Below, piece after piece: positions 1-8,583 of a stretch of 29,799 bases of DNA. Position 1 is the first letter of the stretch, and each line of letters begins with the position of its first letter. Under the pieces are notes generated by a model. That model was not told where the DNA came from and did not search any database. It saw only the letters and a program-made list of their open reading frames with translations. The DNA is from DATLHO01 sp035539855 (GTDB lineage: Bacteria > Bacteroidota > Ignavibacteria > OLB7): contig DATLHO010000150.1 of assembly GCA_035539855.1 (NCBI GenBank), positions 1 through 29,799 on the forward strand, read 5' to 3'. The translations under genes and the position numbers were made by a program.

Positions 1-743
1 TTCGCGGGAATCCGGAACTGCTCCTGCGACATGTCGACCCAGTCGTAGCTGCCGCCGCGATTGAGATACGCGCTCGAGTAGTCCGGGATGACCGTCATGA
101 CGTCGGCATCGCTCGTGGCCAGGCCGATCGTGGCTCCGGTCCAGTTCCAGCCAGAGTTCCAGGACTGACAGCCGACCGAGGTCATGTCGTCATAGTAGAA
201 CTCGATGGCGTTCGAGCCCTCGTACAGGCGCACCTGGAAGGTCGAGAACGCGGCGGTGCCATAGGTGACCTCGACGTCGCGCCACTCGATGGCGACGACG
301 CGGTTGGGAGCGCTGCCGTTGACCGACCAGAGGACCTCGGGTGCGGCCGTGCAGTAATTCTGCGCTCCACCGGTGAGGGTCAACTGATCCCACCACGCGG
401 TGATCGCCGGATACGATCCGGTGTTGTAGAGCGAGTTTCCGTTGGTGGACGAGACGTCGTTGCCGCCGAAGCCGATCAGTCCGTTGCTGCTGACCGAGAT
501 ACGGCGGTAGTCGATGCCATCGAAGCGAAACGTGAACGGAAGGTCGACGCCGGTAACGACGTTATTGACGTCCGAGCCCCTACGCGAGCCGGCGTAGCCA
601 CGCCAGAGCGAGGTAGCATTGCTCATACTTGCGGCGGAACCCGACGACACCTCGAAGGTGTAGTCGCCGAGCGTCGCCAGCGCCCGGGGGCCGCCCAGCA
701 TCAGGCTGGCCAGCACGCAGAGCGCGGTGAGGTAACGATACAT
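1..743 (-). CDS. Secreted protein, N-terminal part (cut by window edge)
   Basis: This reading frame is open from an ATG at 741-743 to the left edge, so only about 247 N-terminal residues are visible. Residues 1-23 form a signal peptide (hydrophobic core followed by RALA), so the product is exported. A GGAGG lies 10 nt before the ATG. The body has no catalytic motif I recognise. It matches the N-terminal module of the protein encoded at 1366-4551: both have an FxFRF patch followed by a G-I/L-x-F-G strand, GSAP(N/D)RV followed by a WR, and QVRLYE followed by IEF and a Y-x-x-M segment. The two genes are therefore paralogous over this module and lie in the same orientation. A cell-surface or T9SS-secreted protein is likely, but the C-terminus that would show a sorting domain is outside the window. 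Function is unknown. Confidence 0.8.
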   Translation of the reverse strand, partial: MYRYLTALCVLASLMLGGPRALATLGDYTFEVSSGSAASMSNATSLWRGYAGSRRGSDVNNVVTGVDLPFTFRFDGIDYRRISVSSNGLIGFGGNDVSSTNGNSLYNTGSYPAITAWWDQLTLTGGAQNYCTAAPEVLWSVNGSAPNRVVAIEWRDVEVTYGTAAFSTFQVRLYEGSNAIEFYYDDMTSVGCQSWNSGWNWTGATIGLATSDADVMTVIPDYSSAYLNRGGSYDWVDMSQEQFRIPA

Positions 744-1290
744 ACAGGAGAATCCTCCGAAAGGGGTGAGGGGTGAGAAAGGGTGAATCGCCGGATGGAG
801 CCGACGGTGCAATGGCCTGCGCCGTCGACGCCGCGGCGTCATCATTGGATTCATGATTCAAAGAACATGTGAACGTGCGCGCCATGCGCACGCAGAGGAG
901 CGTGCACGCGGCTATGCCGATGCGGATCTGGATGAGCGGGGGGATGGCTCGATCGCAGCGCAATCATGCCGGCTCGATGGCTCGAGCCGGAAATTCTATT
1001 CGGGTTCCGTGACTGCACGCGGCCGTGGGAGAGCGCGAGGGGCAGTGTCGATGCTCGACGCAGGAATCCGAACGCGTCGTTGGACGAATCGGGATTCCGT
1101 CGCGTAGCTGGAATCGGGACCGGTGCGCAATCTACGAATCGGAGGCGATCCGCAGAGGCATTCGACCAACCGCAACGACACAACCCACGACGAGGCGCGA
1201 GGTTACCCCCTCGACGAAGATTTGTTGCGATTGCTACAATCGCTCACCGTCTGTAGGTCGTCGGAGTGCTCGCGCACGCGCTCCAATGGA
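744..1290. other. Intergenic region with no supported gene
   Basis: About 550 bases upstream of the truncated secreted-protein gene. Reading frames here contain no recognisable protein segment. The part nearest the gene (764-786) carries three GGGTGA hexamers, described separately. A small 7-bp inverted repeat with a 3-nt loop lies at 1227-1243 (GCGATTG/CAATCGC), and GATTCC/GGAATC arms lie near 1093-1115. I see no convincing -7 or -10 box on the minus strand, so the promoter of the gene is not located. Confidence 0.5.
764..786 (-). promoter_or_regulatory. Three direct TCACCC hexamers in the 5' leader
   Basis: On the minus strand three TCACCC hexamers occur in direct orientation (plus-strand GGGTGA at 764-769, 771-776 and 781-786), about 20-45 nt before the ATG of the partial secreted-protein gene. 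The hexamer is the same as in the operator arrays near 7.55 and 20.74 kb, but here there is no inverted arrangement and no adjacent -7 box. It may be a related binding site or merely a pyrimidine-rich leader. Confidence 0.3.
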
Positions 1291-1323
1291 AAAGGGCCGG
1301 TCGGGCAATGCCCGATCCGGCCC
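1291..1323 (-). terminator. Rho-independent terminator of the ASH-domain gene
   Basis: A G+C-rich hairpin has arms 1294-1306 and 1310-1323 around an AAT loop, with one bulged base. Read on the minus strand it lies about 40 bases after the stop codon at 1366 and is followed by TTTTCC. Its apical part is GGGC-AAT-GCCC, the same as in the hairpin at 13607-13635. Confidence 0.8.
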
Positions 1324-1365
1324 TCTTGTCATCCGACAACCGGCGTCATGCGCCGGCCCATGCGA

Positions 1366-4300
1366 TCATCGAAGCGTGGCCGGGCGCCCGCCGCGCGTGC
1401 GCGCCTCGGGCGTGCCCTCGGCGTTCGGCGCGCCAGTCATCACCGGATCGATCGGGTCGCGACGGATCTTCAGCGCCGTGCCGCCGAGGGTCACCGACGC
1501 GGTCGTCCCGTTGCTCGCGGTGACGACGAGCTCGGCGCTCGTCTGTCCCGGCGCCGTCGGCGCGTACGTGAGCTCGAGATACTCAGTCTGTCCGGCGTCG
1601 AGATCGCGGCGGGGCAGCAGCCCCATGCGATAGCTCGACGCGTCGGCGCCGGTGATCGCGATATCGGTGATGCGCAACGGAAGCGTTCCGGTGTTCGAGA
1701 TCATCACCGTCTGCCGCTTCGACTGTCCGACGGCGATCGTCACGTCCTCGAACAGCGCGCTCGGCGAGACGACGAGCGTCTGCGTGCCGGCCTCGCCGCG
1801 CACCGACAGGCGCACGCTGTCGCCGCCGGTGGTCACCAGCAGCAGCGTCGTGCGGCGCGGACCGTCGGCGCCGACGGGCGTCAGGCGCACGCCGAGCTCG
1901 AGCTTCGCGCCCGGAAGGACAGTGAACGGACGCGTCGGCCACGGCCGCGTCGCGTCCTCGCTGTATTCCGCGGCGTCACCGCCGAGGAATTCGATGCTCG
2001 CAATTCCGACGATCGACGTGCCCGAGTTCTCGAGCCGAGCCGCGCCCGCGACCGAGCTTCCGATGACGACCGGATCGAGCACCAGATCGTGCGCGTCGAG
2101 TCCGGCCAGTCCGCGGCCGGTCAGGTCGAGGTAGTAGGCGCCGCGCTCGGCGAGTCCGGGCAGGTGCAGCGTCGAGTCGTTCGTCTGCAGCCAGAGCGTC
2201 GCCATGCGCGTGCCCGGCCGCGACGGCTTGAAGCGGACCGTGATCGCGTCGACCGCGCCCGGAGCGAGCACGTAGTCGCCGGTTCCCTGATCGATCGTCG
2301 CGCTCGGTAGCGCGTTGATCATGCGGAACTCGTTGACGTCGCCGGAGAAGATCCGGAGCTTGTTGCGGTTGATCCGGAGCTCGCAGGCTCCGGCGTTGGC
2401 GATCGCGATCGCGACGTCGACCGAGTCGTCGACGCGCACCGCGCCGAACGTCGCCGTCCGCAGCTTCAGTCCGGCCGGCGTCGCCGCAAGCTGGCTGCCG
2501 AGGCCCGTGCCGACGAGGTCGAACGTGACGAGTCCCTCGACCGCGCCTGGCATCGCCGCGATCGCGGTGTCGGTGCCCTGAACGTTCTGCGCGTTGGTGC
2601 GCAGGTAGGCGCGGCCCCAGCGCTTGCCGGGGCGGTCGGCGACGAACGTCAGGTACAGCGTCCTCGAGCCTCCCTCGGGAATCACCACCGGGAAGCTGAC
2701 GGGGTTCGCGGACAGCGGCGCGATGCCCGGGGTCGTGAACAGGCCGTAGGCCCGCGAGGCGACCGGACGCACGGCGCCGTCACGCACCAGCGGATAGGCC
2801 GGCGTGCCCTGCTGGTACAGCGTGTCGGTCTCGTAGACGTCGAGCCCGTTGAGCACCAGCGGTCCGAAGCCGCTGTTGGTCACGACCATCGGCAGCGTCG
2901 TCGCGAACTCGCCGGCGCACGTGGCCATCGTCGTGAACTGTGCCGTGTTGATCACCGAGACTCCGGCGATCTCGAAACGTCCGGCCGGAGCCGCCGAGGT
3001 GGCCGCCAGCCAGAGCGTGCGGTTCTCGCCGTCGGGGTTGGTGATCCGCAGGCGCGCGACCTGCTTGCCGGCGCTGGTGGCGCGGAAGAGGATGCGCGGC
3101 GCGAACGTGTCGCCCGGCGCCAGCGCCTTCGTGTAGCTGTCGACGAGCGCGCCGGTGGTCGGATCGACGAGCTTGTACTGGTACGACGATCCTCCGGCCG
3201 AGTCGATCGTCGCGGTCACCATCTGCGGCGACGCGTCGAAGTTCGCGGCGAGGTTGAAGTTCTCGACCGTGACCGGACGGAAGCTCTGCTGCTGGCGGCG
3301 CGTGACCGCGATCGACAGCATCAGCGAGTCGTTGTCGAGCACCGGCGACGTGCCGCCGTCGGCGGGATTGCCGATGTAGCGCAGACGCGGCGTGGCCGAG
3401 GCTGCGAGCGTGAACGTGCGCGTGGCTCCGGTGACCGCGTCGGTGAACATGAGCGTCGCGTTGCGAACGCCGGTGCCGAGCGGCGCAAAGCGGATCGCCA
3501 GCGGCTGCGCGGCCGCGCCGGCCGCCACCGAGACGCTCGTCGTCGTCGTGCCCGACGACGTGAACGCGTAGTCGGCCGCTGCGGGTCCGACGATCTGCGC
3601 GCTGTAGCTGCGCGACGGACAGACACCACCCGGAACCGCGATATCGAAGGGCGTATAGACCGCGGCGCTGCCGCGCGCGAGCGAGAAGCCCTGGAAGAAC
3701 ACGTCACCGTTGGCAAGCGATGCCGTGCCGCCGTCGGATGGTCCCGTGCGGCCGGTGAGCTCGAAGCCGCACGGCGTGAAGGCGTAGGTCGTTCCGCTGG
3801 TGATCGGCGTCGTGTACATCGTCACCGCGTTGTTCGCGCTCGAGGAGCTCGTCGACGCGGGCGATCCCGGCGTGACGCTCAGAAAGTTGTTCGAGCCCGC
3901 GGCCAGGCCGATCGAGGCATTGCTCGTCAGCGAGCCGGTGTACATCCCGCCGTAGTGGAACTCGATCGAGTTGTTCGCCTCGTACAGGCGCACCTGGTAG
4001 GTGTACATCGTGTTCGTCGTCGGGCACGTGTACGAGTAGTAGCTCGAGCCCGACATCACCAGGCCGGTCCGCCACTGCACCGTCAGCACGCGATCGGGCG
4101 CGCTCCCGGTGAGCTCGTAGCGGATCCCCGCGGTCAATGCGACGCAGTTCTGGTCGTAGACGTGCTGGTGCTCCCAGAACGGCGCGGCGATCGGCGCGGT
4201 GATCTGCGGCGCATTCAACTGGTTGGTGCGAATGTCGGGAACCGTCGGATTGCCGAAGATCAGCAGCCCGCTCGACGAGGCCCGGAACTGCGTGTACGGC

Positions 4301-4551
4301 ACGCCCTGGAACCGGAAGTTGAAGCCGATGCTCGTGGCCGAGGTCACGGCCAGATCGTACCCATAGCCGAAGCTCGGGTCGTTGGCGAATGTCGCCTGGT
4401 TCGACAGAATCGACGTTCCTGTGATCGTCGAAAAGGTCCTGCTTCCCTGCGTGAACAAGTAGGTCGTGCCGACCTGGGCGAGCAGAGACGCGCCCGGCGC
4501 GGCGAGCAGGGCGAAGAGAAGCGCTGCGGTACGCAGAAGACGTGGAGGCAT
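1366..4551 (-). CDS. Large secreted ASH/choice-of-anchor-D repeat protein
   Basis: This encodes 1061 aa. Residues 1-26 are a signal peptide (Leu/Ala-rich core ending in LLAQ). Residues of about 27-260 form a module shared with the partial gene at 1-743. From about 260 to the end the protein is built of immunoglobulin-like beta repeats of the ASH/choice-of-anchor-D type. They are clearest near the C-terminus, where LVVSPSALFEDV is followed by ISNTGTLPLRITDI and then LTYAPTAPGQ. Such proteins are usually secreted or surface structural proteins, and no enzyme motif is visible. The C-terminus ends in a polar, Pro/Arg-rich tail of about 30 residues and has no recognisable T9SS type A sorting domain, so its secretion route is unclear. 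It lies 300 bases downstream of mutS in the same direction, but the gap argues against a tight operon. The ATG follows a weak purine-rich stretch. The specific role is unknown. Confidence 0.85.
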   Translation of the reverse strand: MPPRLLRTAALLFALLAAPGASLLAQVGTTYLFTQGSRTFSTITGTSILSNQATFANDPSFGYGYDLAVTSATSIGFNFRFQGVPYTQFRASSSGLLIFGNPTVPDIRTNQLNAPQITAPIAAPFWEHQHVYDQNCVALTAGIRYELTGSAPDRVLTVQWRTGLVMSGSSYYSYTCPTTNTMYTYQVRLYEANNSIEFHYGGMYTGSLTSNASIGLAAGSNNFLSVTPGSPASTSSSSANNAVTMYTTPITSGTTYAFTPCGFELTGRTGPSDGGTASLANGDVFFQGFSLARGSAAVYTPFDIAVPGGVCPSRSYSAQIVGPAAADYAFTSSGTTTTSVSVAAGAAAQPLAIRFAPLGTGVRNATLMFTDAVTGATRTFTLAASATPRLRYIGNPADGGTSPVLDNDSLMLSIAVTRRQQQSFRPVTVENFNLAANFDASPQMVTATIDSAGGSSYQYKLVDPTTGALVDSYTKALAPGDTFAPRILFRATSAGKQVARLRITNPDGENRTLWLAATSAAPAGRFEIAGVSVINTAQFTTMATCAGEFATTLPMVVTNSGFGPLVLNGLDVYETDTLYQQGTPAYPLVRDGAVRPVASRAYGLFTTPGIAPLSANPVSFPVVIPEGGSRTLYLTFVADRPGKRWGRAYLRTNAQNVQGTDTAIAAMPGAVEGLVTFDLVGTGLGSQLAATPAGLKLRTATFGAVRVDDSVDVAIAIANAGACELRINRNKLRIFSGDVNEFRMINALPSATIDQGTGDYVLAPGAVDAITVRFKPSRPGTRMATLWLQTNDSTLHLPGLAERGAYYLDLTGRGLAGLDAHDLVLDPVVIGSSVAGAARLENSGTSIVGIASIEFLGGDAAEYSEDATRPWPTRPFTVLPGAKLELGVRLTPVGADGPRRTTLLLVTTGGDSVRLSVRGEAGTQTLVVSPSALFEDVTIAVGQSKRQTVMISNTGTLPLRITDIAITGADASSYRMGLLPRRDLDAGQTEYLELTYAPTAPGQTSAELVVTASNGTTASVTLGGTALKIRRDPIDPVMTGAPNAEGTPEARTRGGRPATLR

Positions 4552-4851
4552 GAGGGACTCCGCGGAGGTGTATGGGATGACGGAGCGACGACCCGACCGA
4601 TGGGTCGCCCGTGTCGGACATGGTGGATCGGGATCAGGCGCGGGGAGGGACGGCCGGACGGAGGGATCCGAAGAGCGAGACTTCGGACGATGCGGTGGTG
4701 TTACGGCCGGTTACAATTGTCTTGGCTGGCTTCGGCGCCACAGCGGGAGGGAAACCGATTCCTGCGGGAAAATCCCTCGATAGCCGGCCGGAATGGGGCT
4801 TTCCGGTGCGGGTGTCTTTCGATCCCACTGATCGGGTCCGGCGTGGCTGTC
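4552..4851. other. Intergenic region between mutS and the ASH-domain gene
   Basis: About 300 bases between two minus-strand genes. I see no gene and no strong terminator for mutS. A short inverted repeat CGACCC/GGGTCG lies near 4589-4607 and an ACAATTGT palindrome near 4714-4721. Neither can be assigned a role. No -7 box of the TAnnTTTG type is present on the minus strand. Confidence 0.4.
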
Positions 4852-7503
4852 TCAGTCGAGCATTCGCTGCAGGCGCTCGAGCTCGACCAGCGCCTGGATC
4901 GGCGTCAGACCCGTGATGTCGAGCTTTGCCAGCTCCTCACGCAGCTTCTCGAGGGCGGGATTCGCGGCGACCTCGAACATCGAGATCTGCGGAGGCGGCG
5001 CAGTGATCGTTCCCTGTGGAATGGCCCGCACGGCGGGTCCCTGCGTCGCGCGGTGCAATCCCTCCTCGGTTCCGCCGATCGGGCTCTCCTCCGAGGCGCT
5101 CTCGAGCTGCGCCATGATCGCCTTGGCGCGGGTGGTGACCTCCTCCGGAAGTCCCGCCATCTGCGCGACCTGGATGCCGTAGCTGTGATCGGCGGTGCCG
5201 GGGGTGACGGTGCGCAGGAAGATCACGCGGTCATCGTGCTCGCGGACCTCGACCTTGTGGTTTTCGATGCGGTCGAAGACCTGGGCGAGCCCGTTGAGCT
5301 CATGGTAGTGGGTCGCGAAGAGCGTGCGGGCGCCGAGGCGGTCGTGGATGAACTCGGTCATCGCCCACGCGATCGAGATGCCATCGAACGTCGACGTGCC
5401 GCGGCCGACCTCGTCGAGCAGGATCAGGCTCTGCGTCGTCGCGTTGTTGAGGATGTTCGCCGACTCGTGCATCTCGACGAGGAACGTGCTCTCACCGGCG
5501 GCGAGGTTGTCCTGCGCGCCGACGCGCGTGAAGATCTTGTCGACGATCCCGATCGTCGCGCTCGCGGCGGGCACGAACGAGCCGATCTGCGCCAGCAGCA
5601 CGATCAGGCCGACCTGCCGCAGCAGCGAGCTCTTGCCCGACATGTTCGGACCGGTGATGATCGCGATCTGGTGCTCGTCGGTGTCGAGTCGCGTGTCGTT
5701 CGGAACGTAGCGCTCGCCGGCCGGCAGCATCGTCTCGACGACGGGATGCCGTCCCGCGATGATCTCGAGGCGCGTCGAGTCCTCGATCACCGGACGGGCG
5801 TAGTCGCGCTCGAGCGCGACGCGCGCGAAGCCGACGAAGCAGTCGAGCATCGCGAGCAATTGCGCGTTGCGCAGGATCGCGTCGGCGCGCTCGGCGGTGA
5901 ATGCCTGCAGCTCGTTGAACAGCTCGCGCTCGAGCGACGCGAGCTTCTCCTCGGCGTTGAGAACCTTCTCCTCGTACTCCTTGAGCTCCGGCGTGATGTA
6001 GCGCTCGGCGTTGGCGAGGGTCTGTTTGCGCGTGTAGTCTTCGGGGACGCGATCGCGATTGGCGTTCGTGATCTCGATGTAGTACCCGAAGACGTTGTTG
6101 AAGCCGACCTTGAGCGAGCCGATGCCGGTGCGTCCGCGCTCGCGCTCCTGCAGGCTCTCGATGTAGCTCTTGCCGCTGGCGCGCAGGTCGCGCAGCTCGT
6201 CGACCTCCGGCGAGAACCCGCTGCGGATGACACCTCCGTCGCCGAGCGTCGCCGCGGGCTCCTCCGGCAGCGCGAGCTGCAGCCGCTCGAGCAGCTCGTC
6301 GGGCACAGCGAGTCCACGGGCGATCGCCGAGAGCGTCGGCGTGTCGACGCGGCCGAGCAGATCGACGATGCGCGGCAGGTGCTCGAGGGTCGTGCGGATG
6401 TTCCCGAGATCGCGCGGCGTTGCTCGCATCGTCGCGACGCGCGAGACGATGCGCTCGAGGTCGCAGACCGAGCGCAGCGCCTTCTCGAGCTCGGCCAGGA
6501 CCGACGTCTCGCGGTACAGCGTCTCGACGGCGGTGAGTCGCTTCTCGATCTGCTCGCGGGATTTCAACGGGTGGATGATCCAGCGCTTGAGCAGGCGTCC
6601 GCCCATGGGCGTCGACGTGCGATCGATGACCGACAGCAGCGAGCCGCCGCGGGCGCCTTCGGTGCTCGAGAAGACGATCTCGAGATTGCGCTTGGTCGCC
6701 GGATCGAGCGCGATGTACTCGCCGTGGCTGTAGCGCGAGATCCTGCGGATGTGCGAAAGGCGCGAGCGCTGGGTCTCGAGCAGGTAATGCATCACCGCGC
6801 CGGCAGCCATCGTGCCGACACGCAATCCCTCGATCCCGAAGCCCTTGAGCGAATGGGTTCCGAAGTGCTCGCGAAGGCGCTCGGTGGCGTAGTCGTGATC
6901 GAAGATCCACTCCTCCAGACGCGTGATCCTGGGCTCCGAAGAGAGGCGCATCGACGCGAAGAGGTCCTTCTGTGCGCGGCTGACGACGATCTCGGCCGGA
7001 GCGATCGACTCGAGCACCTCGGTGAGCTCGTCGACCGAGGCCTCGGCCGCGGCGAACTCGCCGGTGGAGATGTCGCAGAACGAGATGCCGGCCACGTCGC
7101 GGTCGATGACGACGGCCGCGAGGTAGTTGTTCCTGCCGGCGTCGAGCAGCTTGTCGCTCATCGCGACGCCGGGGGTGACGACCTCGACGACGTCGCGGCG
7201 GACGATGCCGCGCGCGAGCTTCGGGTCCTCGAGCTGCTCGCAGACCGCGACGCGATAGCCCGCCTTGACGAGCTTCGGCAGGTAGTTGTCGAGCTGGTGA
7301 TAGGGGAAGCCGGCCAGCGGCGTATCCGACTCCGACCCGTTGCCGCGCTTCGTCAGCACGATGCCGCAGACGCGCGCGGTGATCGCGGCATCCTCCTCGA
7401 AGGTCTCGTAGAAATCCCCGAGCCGAAACAGCAGCACCGTATCCGGATACTTCGCCTTGATCTGATGGTACTGCCGCATCAGCGGCGTCTTGTCCTTTGC
7501 CAT
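4852..7503 (-). CDS. mutS: DNA mismatch repair protein MutS
   Basis: This encodes 883 aa, normal for bacterial MutS. It recognises mismatched or looped bases and signals to MutL through ATP binding. The N-terminal mismatch-recognition domain carries the Phe-x-Glu motif (F31-Y-E33 in GDFYETF). The C-terminal ATPase has the Walker A GPNMSGKS (Lys near 624), then STF-x-x-EM, Walker B LLDEVGRGTSTFDG, and the ATHYHEL segment. The start at 7501-7503 gives the typical MutS beginning (MAKDKTPLMRQYHQIK). An in-frame ATG at 7554 would add 17 unconserved residues and would run into the operator hexamers at 7536-7578, so I reject it. The gene is divergent from the cytochrome c gene, and the two share the operator-containing gap. 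No recognisable Shine-Dalgarno stands out. Identification is secure. Confidence 0.97.
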   Translation of the reverse strand: MAKDKTPLMRQYHQIKAKYPDTVLLFRLGDFYETFEEDAAITARVCGIVLTKRGNGSESDTPLAGFPYHQLDNYLPKLVKAGYRVAVCEQLEDPKLARGIVRRDVVEVVTPGVAMSDKLLDAGRNNYLAAVVIDRDVAGISFCDISTGEFAAAEASVDELTEVLESIAPAEIVVSRAQKDLFASMRLSSEPRITRLEEWIFDHDYATERLREHFGTHSLKGFGIEGLRVGTMAAGAVMHYLLETQRSRLSHIRRISRYSHGEYIALDPATKRNLEIVFSSTEGARGGSLLSVIDRTSTPMGGRLLKRWIIHPLKSREQIEKRLTAVETLYRETSVLAELEKALRSVCDLERIVSRVATMRATPRDLGNIRTTLEHLPRIVDLLGRVDTPTLSAIARGLAVPDELLERLQLALPEEPAATLGDGGVIRSGFSPEVDELRDLRASGKSYIESLQERERGRTGIGSLKVGFNNVFGYYIEITNANRDRVPEDYTRKQTLANAERYITPELKEYEEKVLNAEEKLASLERELFNELQAFTAERADAILRNAQLLAMLDCFVGFARVALERDYARPVIEDSTRLEIIAGRHPVVETMLPAGERYVPNDTRLDTDEHQIAIITGPNMSGKSSLLRQVGLIVLLAQIGSFVPAASATIGIVDKIFTRVGAQDNLAAGESTFLVEMHESANILNNATTQSLILLDEVGRGTSTFDGISIAWAMTEFIHDRLGARTLFATHYHELNGLAQVFDRIENHKVEVREHDDRVIFLRTVTPGTADHSYGIQVAQMAGLPEEVTTRAKAIMAQLESASEESPIGGTEEGLHRATQGPAVRAIPQGTITAPPPQISMFEVAANPALEKLREELAKLDITGLTPIQALVELERLQRMLD

Positions 7504-7535
7504 AGCCTGGAAGATACGGCGTGGGGGATAGACAC

Positions 7536-7578
7536 TTTCACCCTGTCGGTTCACCCATCCGGGTGAGGCAGCTCACCC
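7536..7578 (+). promoter_or_regulatory. Operator array of four TCACCC/GGGTGA half-sites
   Basis: Four hexamers lie in a row: TTTCACCC at 7536-7543, TCACCC at 7551-7556, GGGTGA at 7561-7566 and TCACCC at 7573-7578. The last two form an inverted repeat with a 6-bp spacer that ends exactly 11 bp before the -7 box at 7590. The middle two form one with a 4-bp spacer. The layout is nearly the same as at 20721-20759. The last pair covers the place where a -33 TTG would sit, and no TTG is there. The binding protein is unknown; activator or repressor both fit. Confidence 0.6.
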
Positions 7579-7589
7579 TTGCCGGGGGC

Positions 7590-7597
7590 TACGTTTG
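7590..7597 (+). promoter_or_regulatory. Bacteroidota-type -7 box of the cytochrome c gene
   Basis: TACGTTTG is an exact match to the Bacteroidota -7 consensus TAnnTTTG. It lies 75 bases before the ATG at 7672, giving a 5' leader of roughly 70 nt. No -33 TTG is found 19-21 bp upstream. That position is occupied by the GGGTGA/TCACCC inverted repeat. Confidence 0.65.
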
Positions 7598-7671
7598 TAC
7601 CACGAAGAGCGCAGCAACGGCGCACGATACGACTGGCAACGCAACGCAACGACGAAACACGGAACGACGCG

Positions 7672-8583
7672 ATGAACGGCTTCTGGAAATGGACGCGACG
7701 CATAGCAGGGGGCCTCGTCCTGCTTCTGGTCCTGATCGTTGGGACCACCTACGGTCTCAGCGAAGTGAATCTGCAGACGACGTACGAGATCCCCGAGACC
7801 CGGGTCTCGATCCCGACGGACGCGATGTCGATCGAGCGCGGCCGGCACCTGGCGGTGGCCATCGGCAAGTGCATCGACTGCCACGGCGAGGACTTCGGCG
7901 GCAAGATCGTCATCGACGACGCCGCGGTCGGACTTCTCGCCGGACCGAACCTCACCAGTGGCGCCGGCGGACTCGCCCCGACGCTCCATGACAGCGACTG
8001 GGTTCGCGCCATCCGCCACGGCATCAAGCACGACGGCCGGCCGATCGCGCTGATGCCCTCGGAGGACTACTGGCACTACGACGACGAGGAGGTTGCGGCG
8101 GTCGTCGCCTACATCAAGTCGGTGCCGCCGGTCAATCGCACGATGCCCGAGGTCTCGGTCGGTCCGGTGATCCGCCTGATGAACGTCCTCGGCCAGGTCG
8201 AGTTCGCGGCCCAGAAGATCGACCACGAGGCCGATCGCCCGGCGACCCCGCCGGAGGCACCGACCGCGGAGTACGGCGCGCACGTCGTCAAGACCGGCGG
8301 CTGCATCGGCTGCCACGGCCCGAGCCTCTCGGGTGGTCCGATCCCCGGCGCTCCGCCGCACTTCAAGGCGCCGCGCAACATCACCCCGCACGAGAGCGGC
8401 CTGGCCGGGTGGAGCGAGGAGGACTTCTTCCGCGCACTGCGAACCGGTGTCACCCCGACCGGGGATCATCTCGACCCGACCTATATGCCGTGGAATGCGA
8501 CGAAGCTCATGAAGGACCTCGAGATCAAGGCGCTCTGGGCCTACCTCAAGACCGTGCCGCCGAAGCCCGAAGGCAACCGATAG
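7672..8583 (+). CDS. Membrane-anchored dihaem cytochrome c
   Basis: This encodes 303 aa. One N-terminal membrane segment (residues about 11-28) anchors it, with the rest in the periplasm. There are two haem c sites: C67-I-D-C70-H71 and C211-I-G-C214-H215. The likely distal Met ligands are M128 (LMPSEDYW) and M272 (YMPWNAT), which fits two class I-like domains of about 120 residues each. The family carries electrons between periplasmic donors and a terminal oxidase or a dehydrogenase. No dehydrogenase or oxidase subunit is encoded next to it, so its partner is unknown. The ATG at 7672 was chosen because it places the membrane segment immediately after MNGFWKWTRR. An upstream ATG would add 31 residues of low-complexity sequence and overlap the promoter. 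It is a single-gene unit, transcribed divergently from mutS behind a -7 box and an operator array. Confidence 0.93.
   Translation: MNGFWKWTRRIAGGLVLLLVLIVGTTYGLSEVNLQTTYEIPETRVSIPTDAMSIERGRHLAVAIGKCIDCHGEDFGGKIVIDDAAVGLLAGPNLTSGAGGLAPTLHDSDWVRAIRHGIKHDGRPIALMPSEDYWHYDDEEVAAVVAYIKSVPPVNRTMPEVSVGPVIRLMNVLGQVEFAAQKIDHEADRPATPPEAPTAEYGAHVVKTGGCIGCHGPSLSGGPIPGAPPHFKAPRNITPHESGLAGWSEEDFFRALRTGVTPTGDHLDPTYMPWNATKLMKDLEIKALWAYLKTVPPKPEGNR

Noticed and set aside
1227..1243. The small inverted repeat GCGATTG/CAATCGC as a terminator or operator.
   Set aside because: It is only 7 bp, A+T/G+C mixed, found once, and not placed next to a gene start or end.
4852..7554. The longer mutS start at 7554.
   Set aside because: It adds 17 residues with no MutS similarity and overlaps the operator hexamers; the start at 7503 gives the conserved N-terminus.
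3955..7566. A 1203-codon open frame on the plus strand opposite mutS and the ASH-domain gene.
   Set aside because: It is antisense to mutS, whose motifs are certain. The product is rich in Arg, Asp and Leu with no domain, as expected of a shadow frame in high-G+C DNA.
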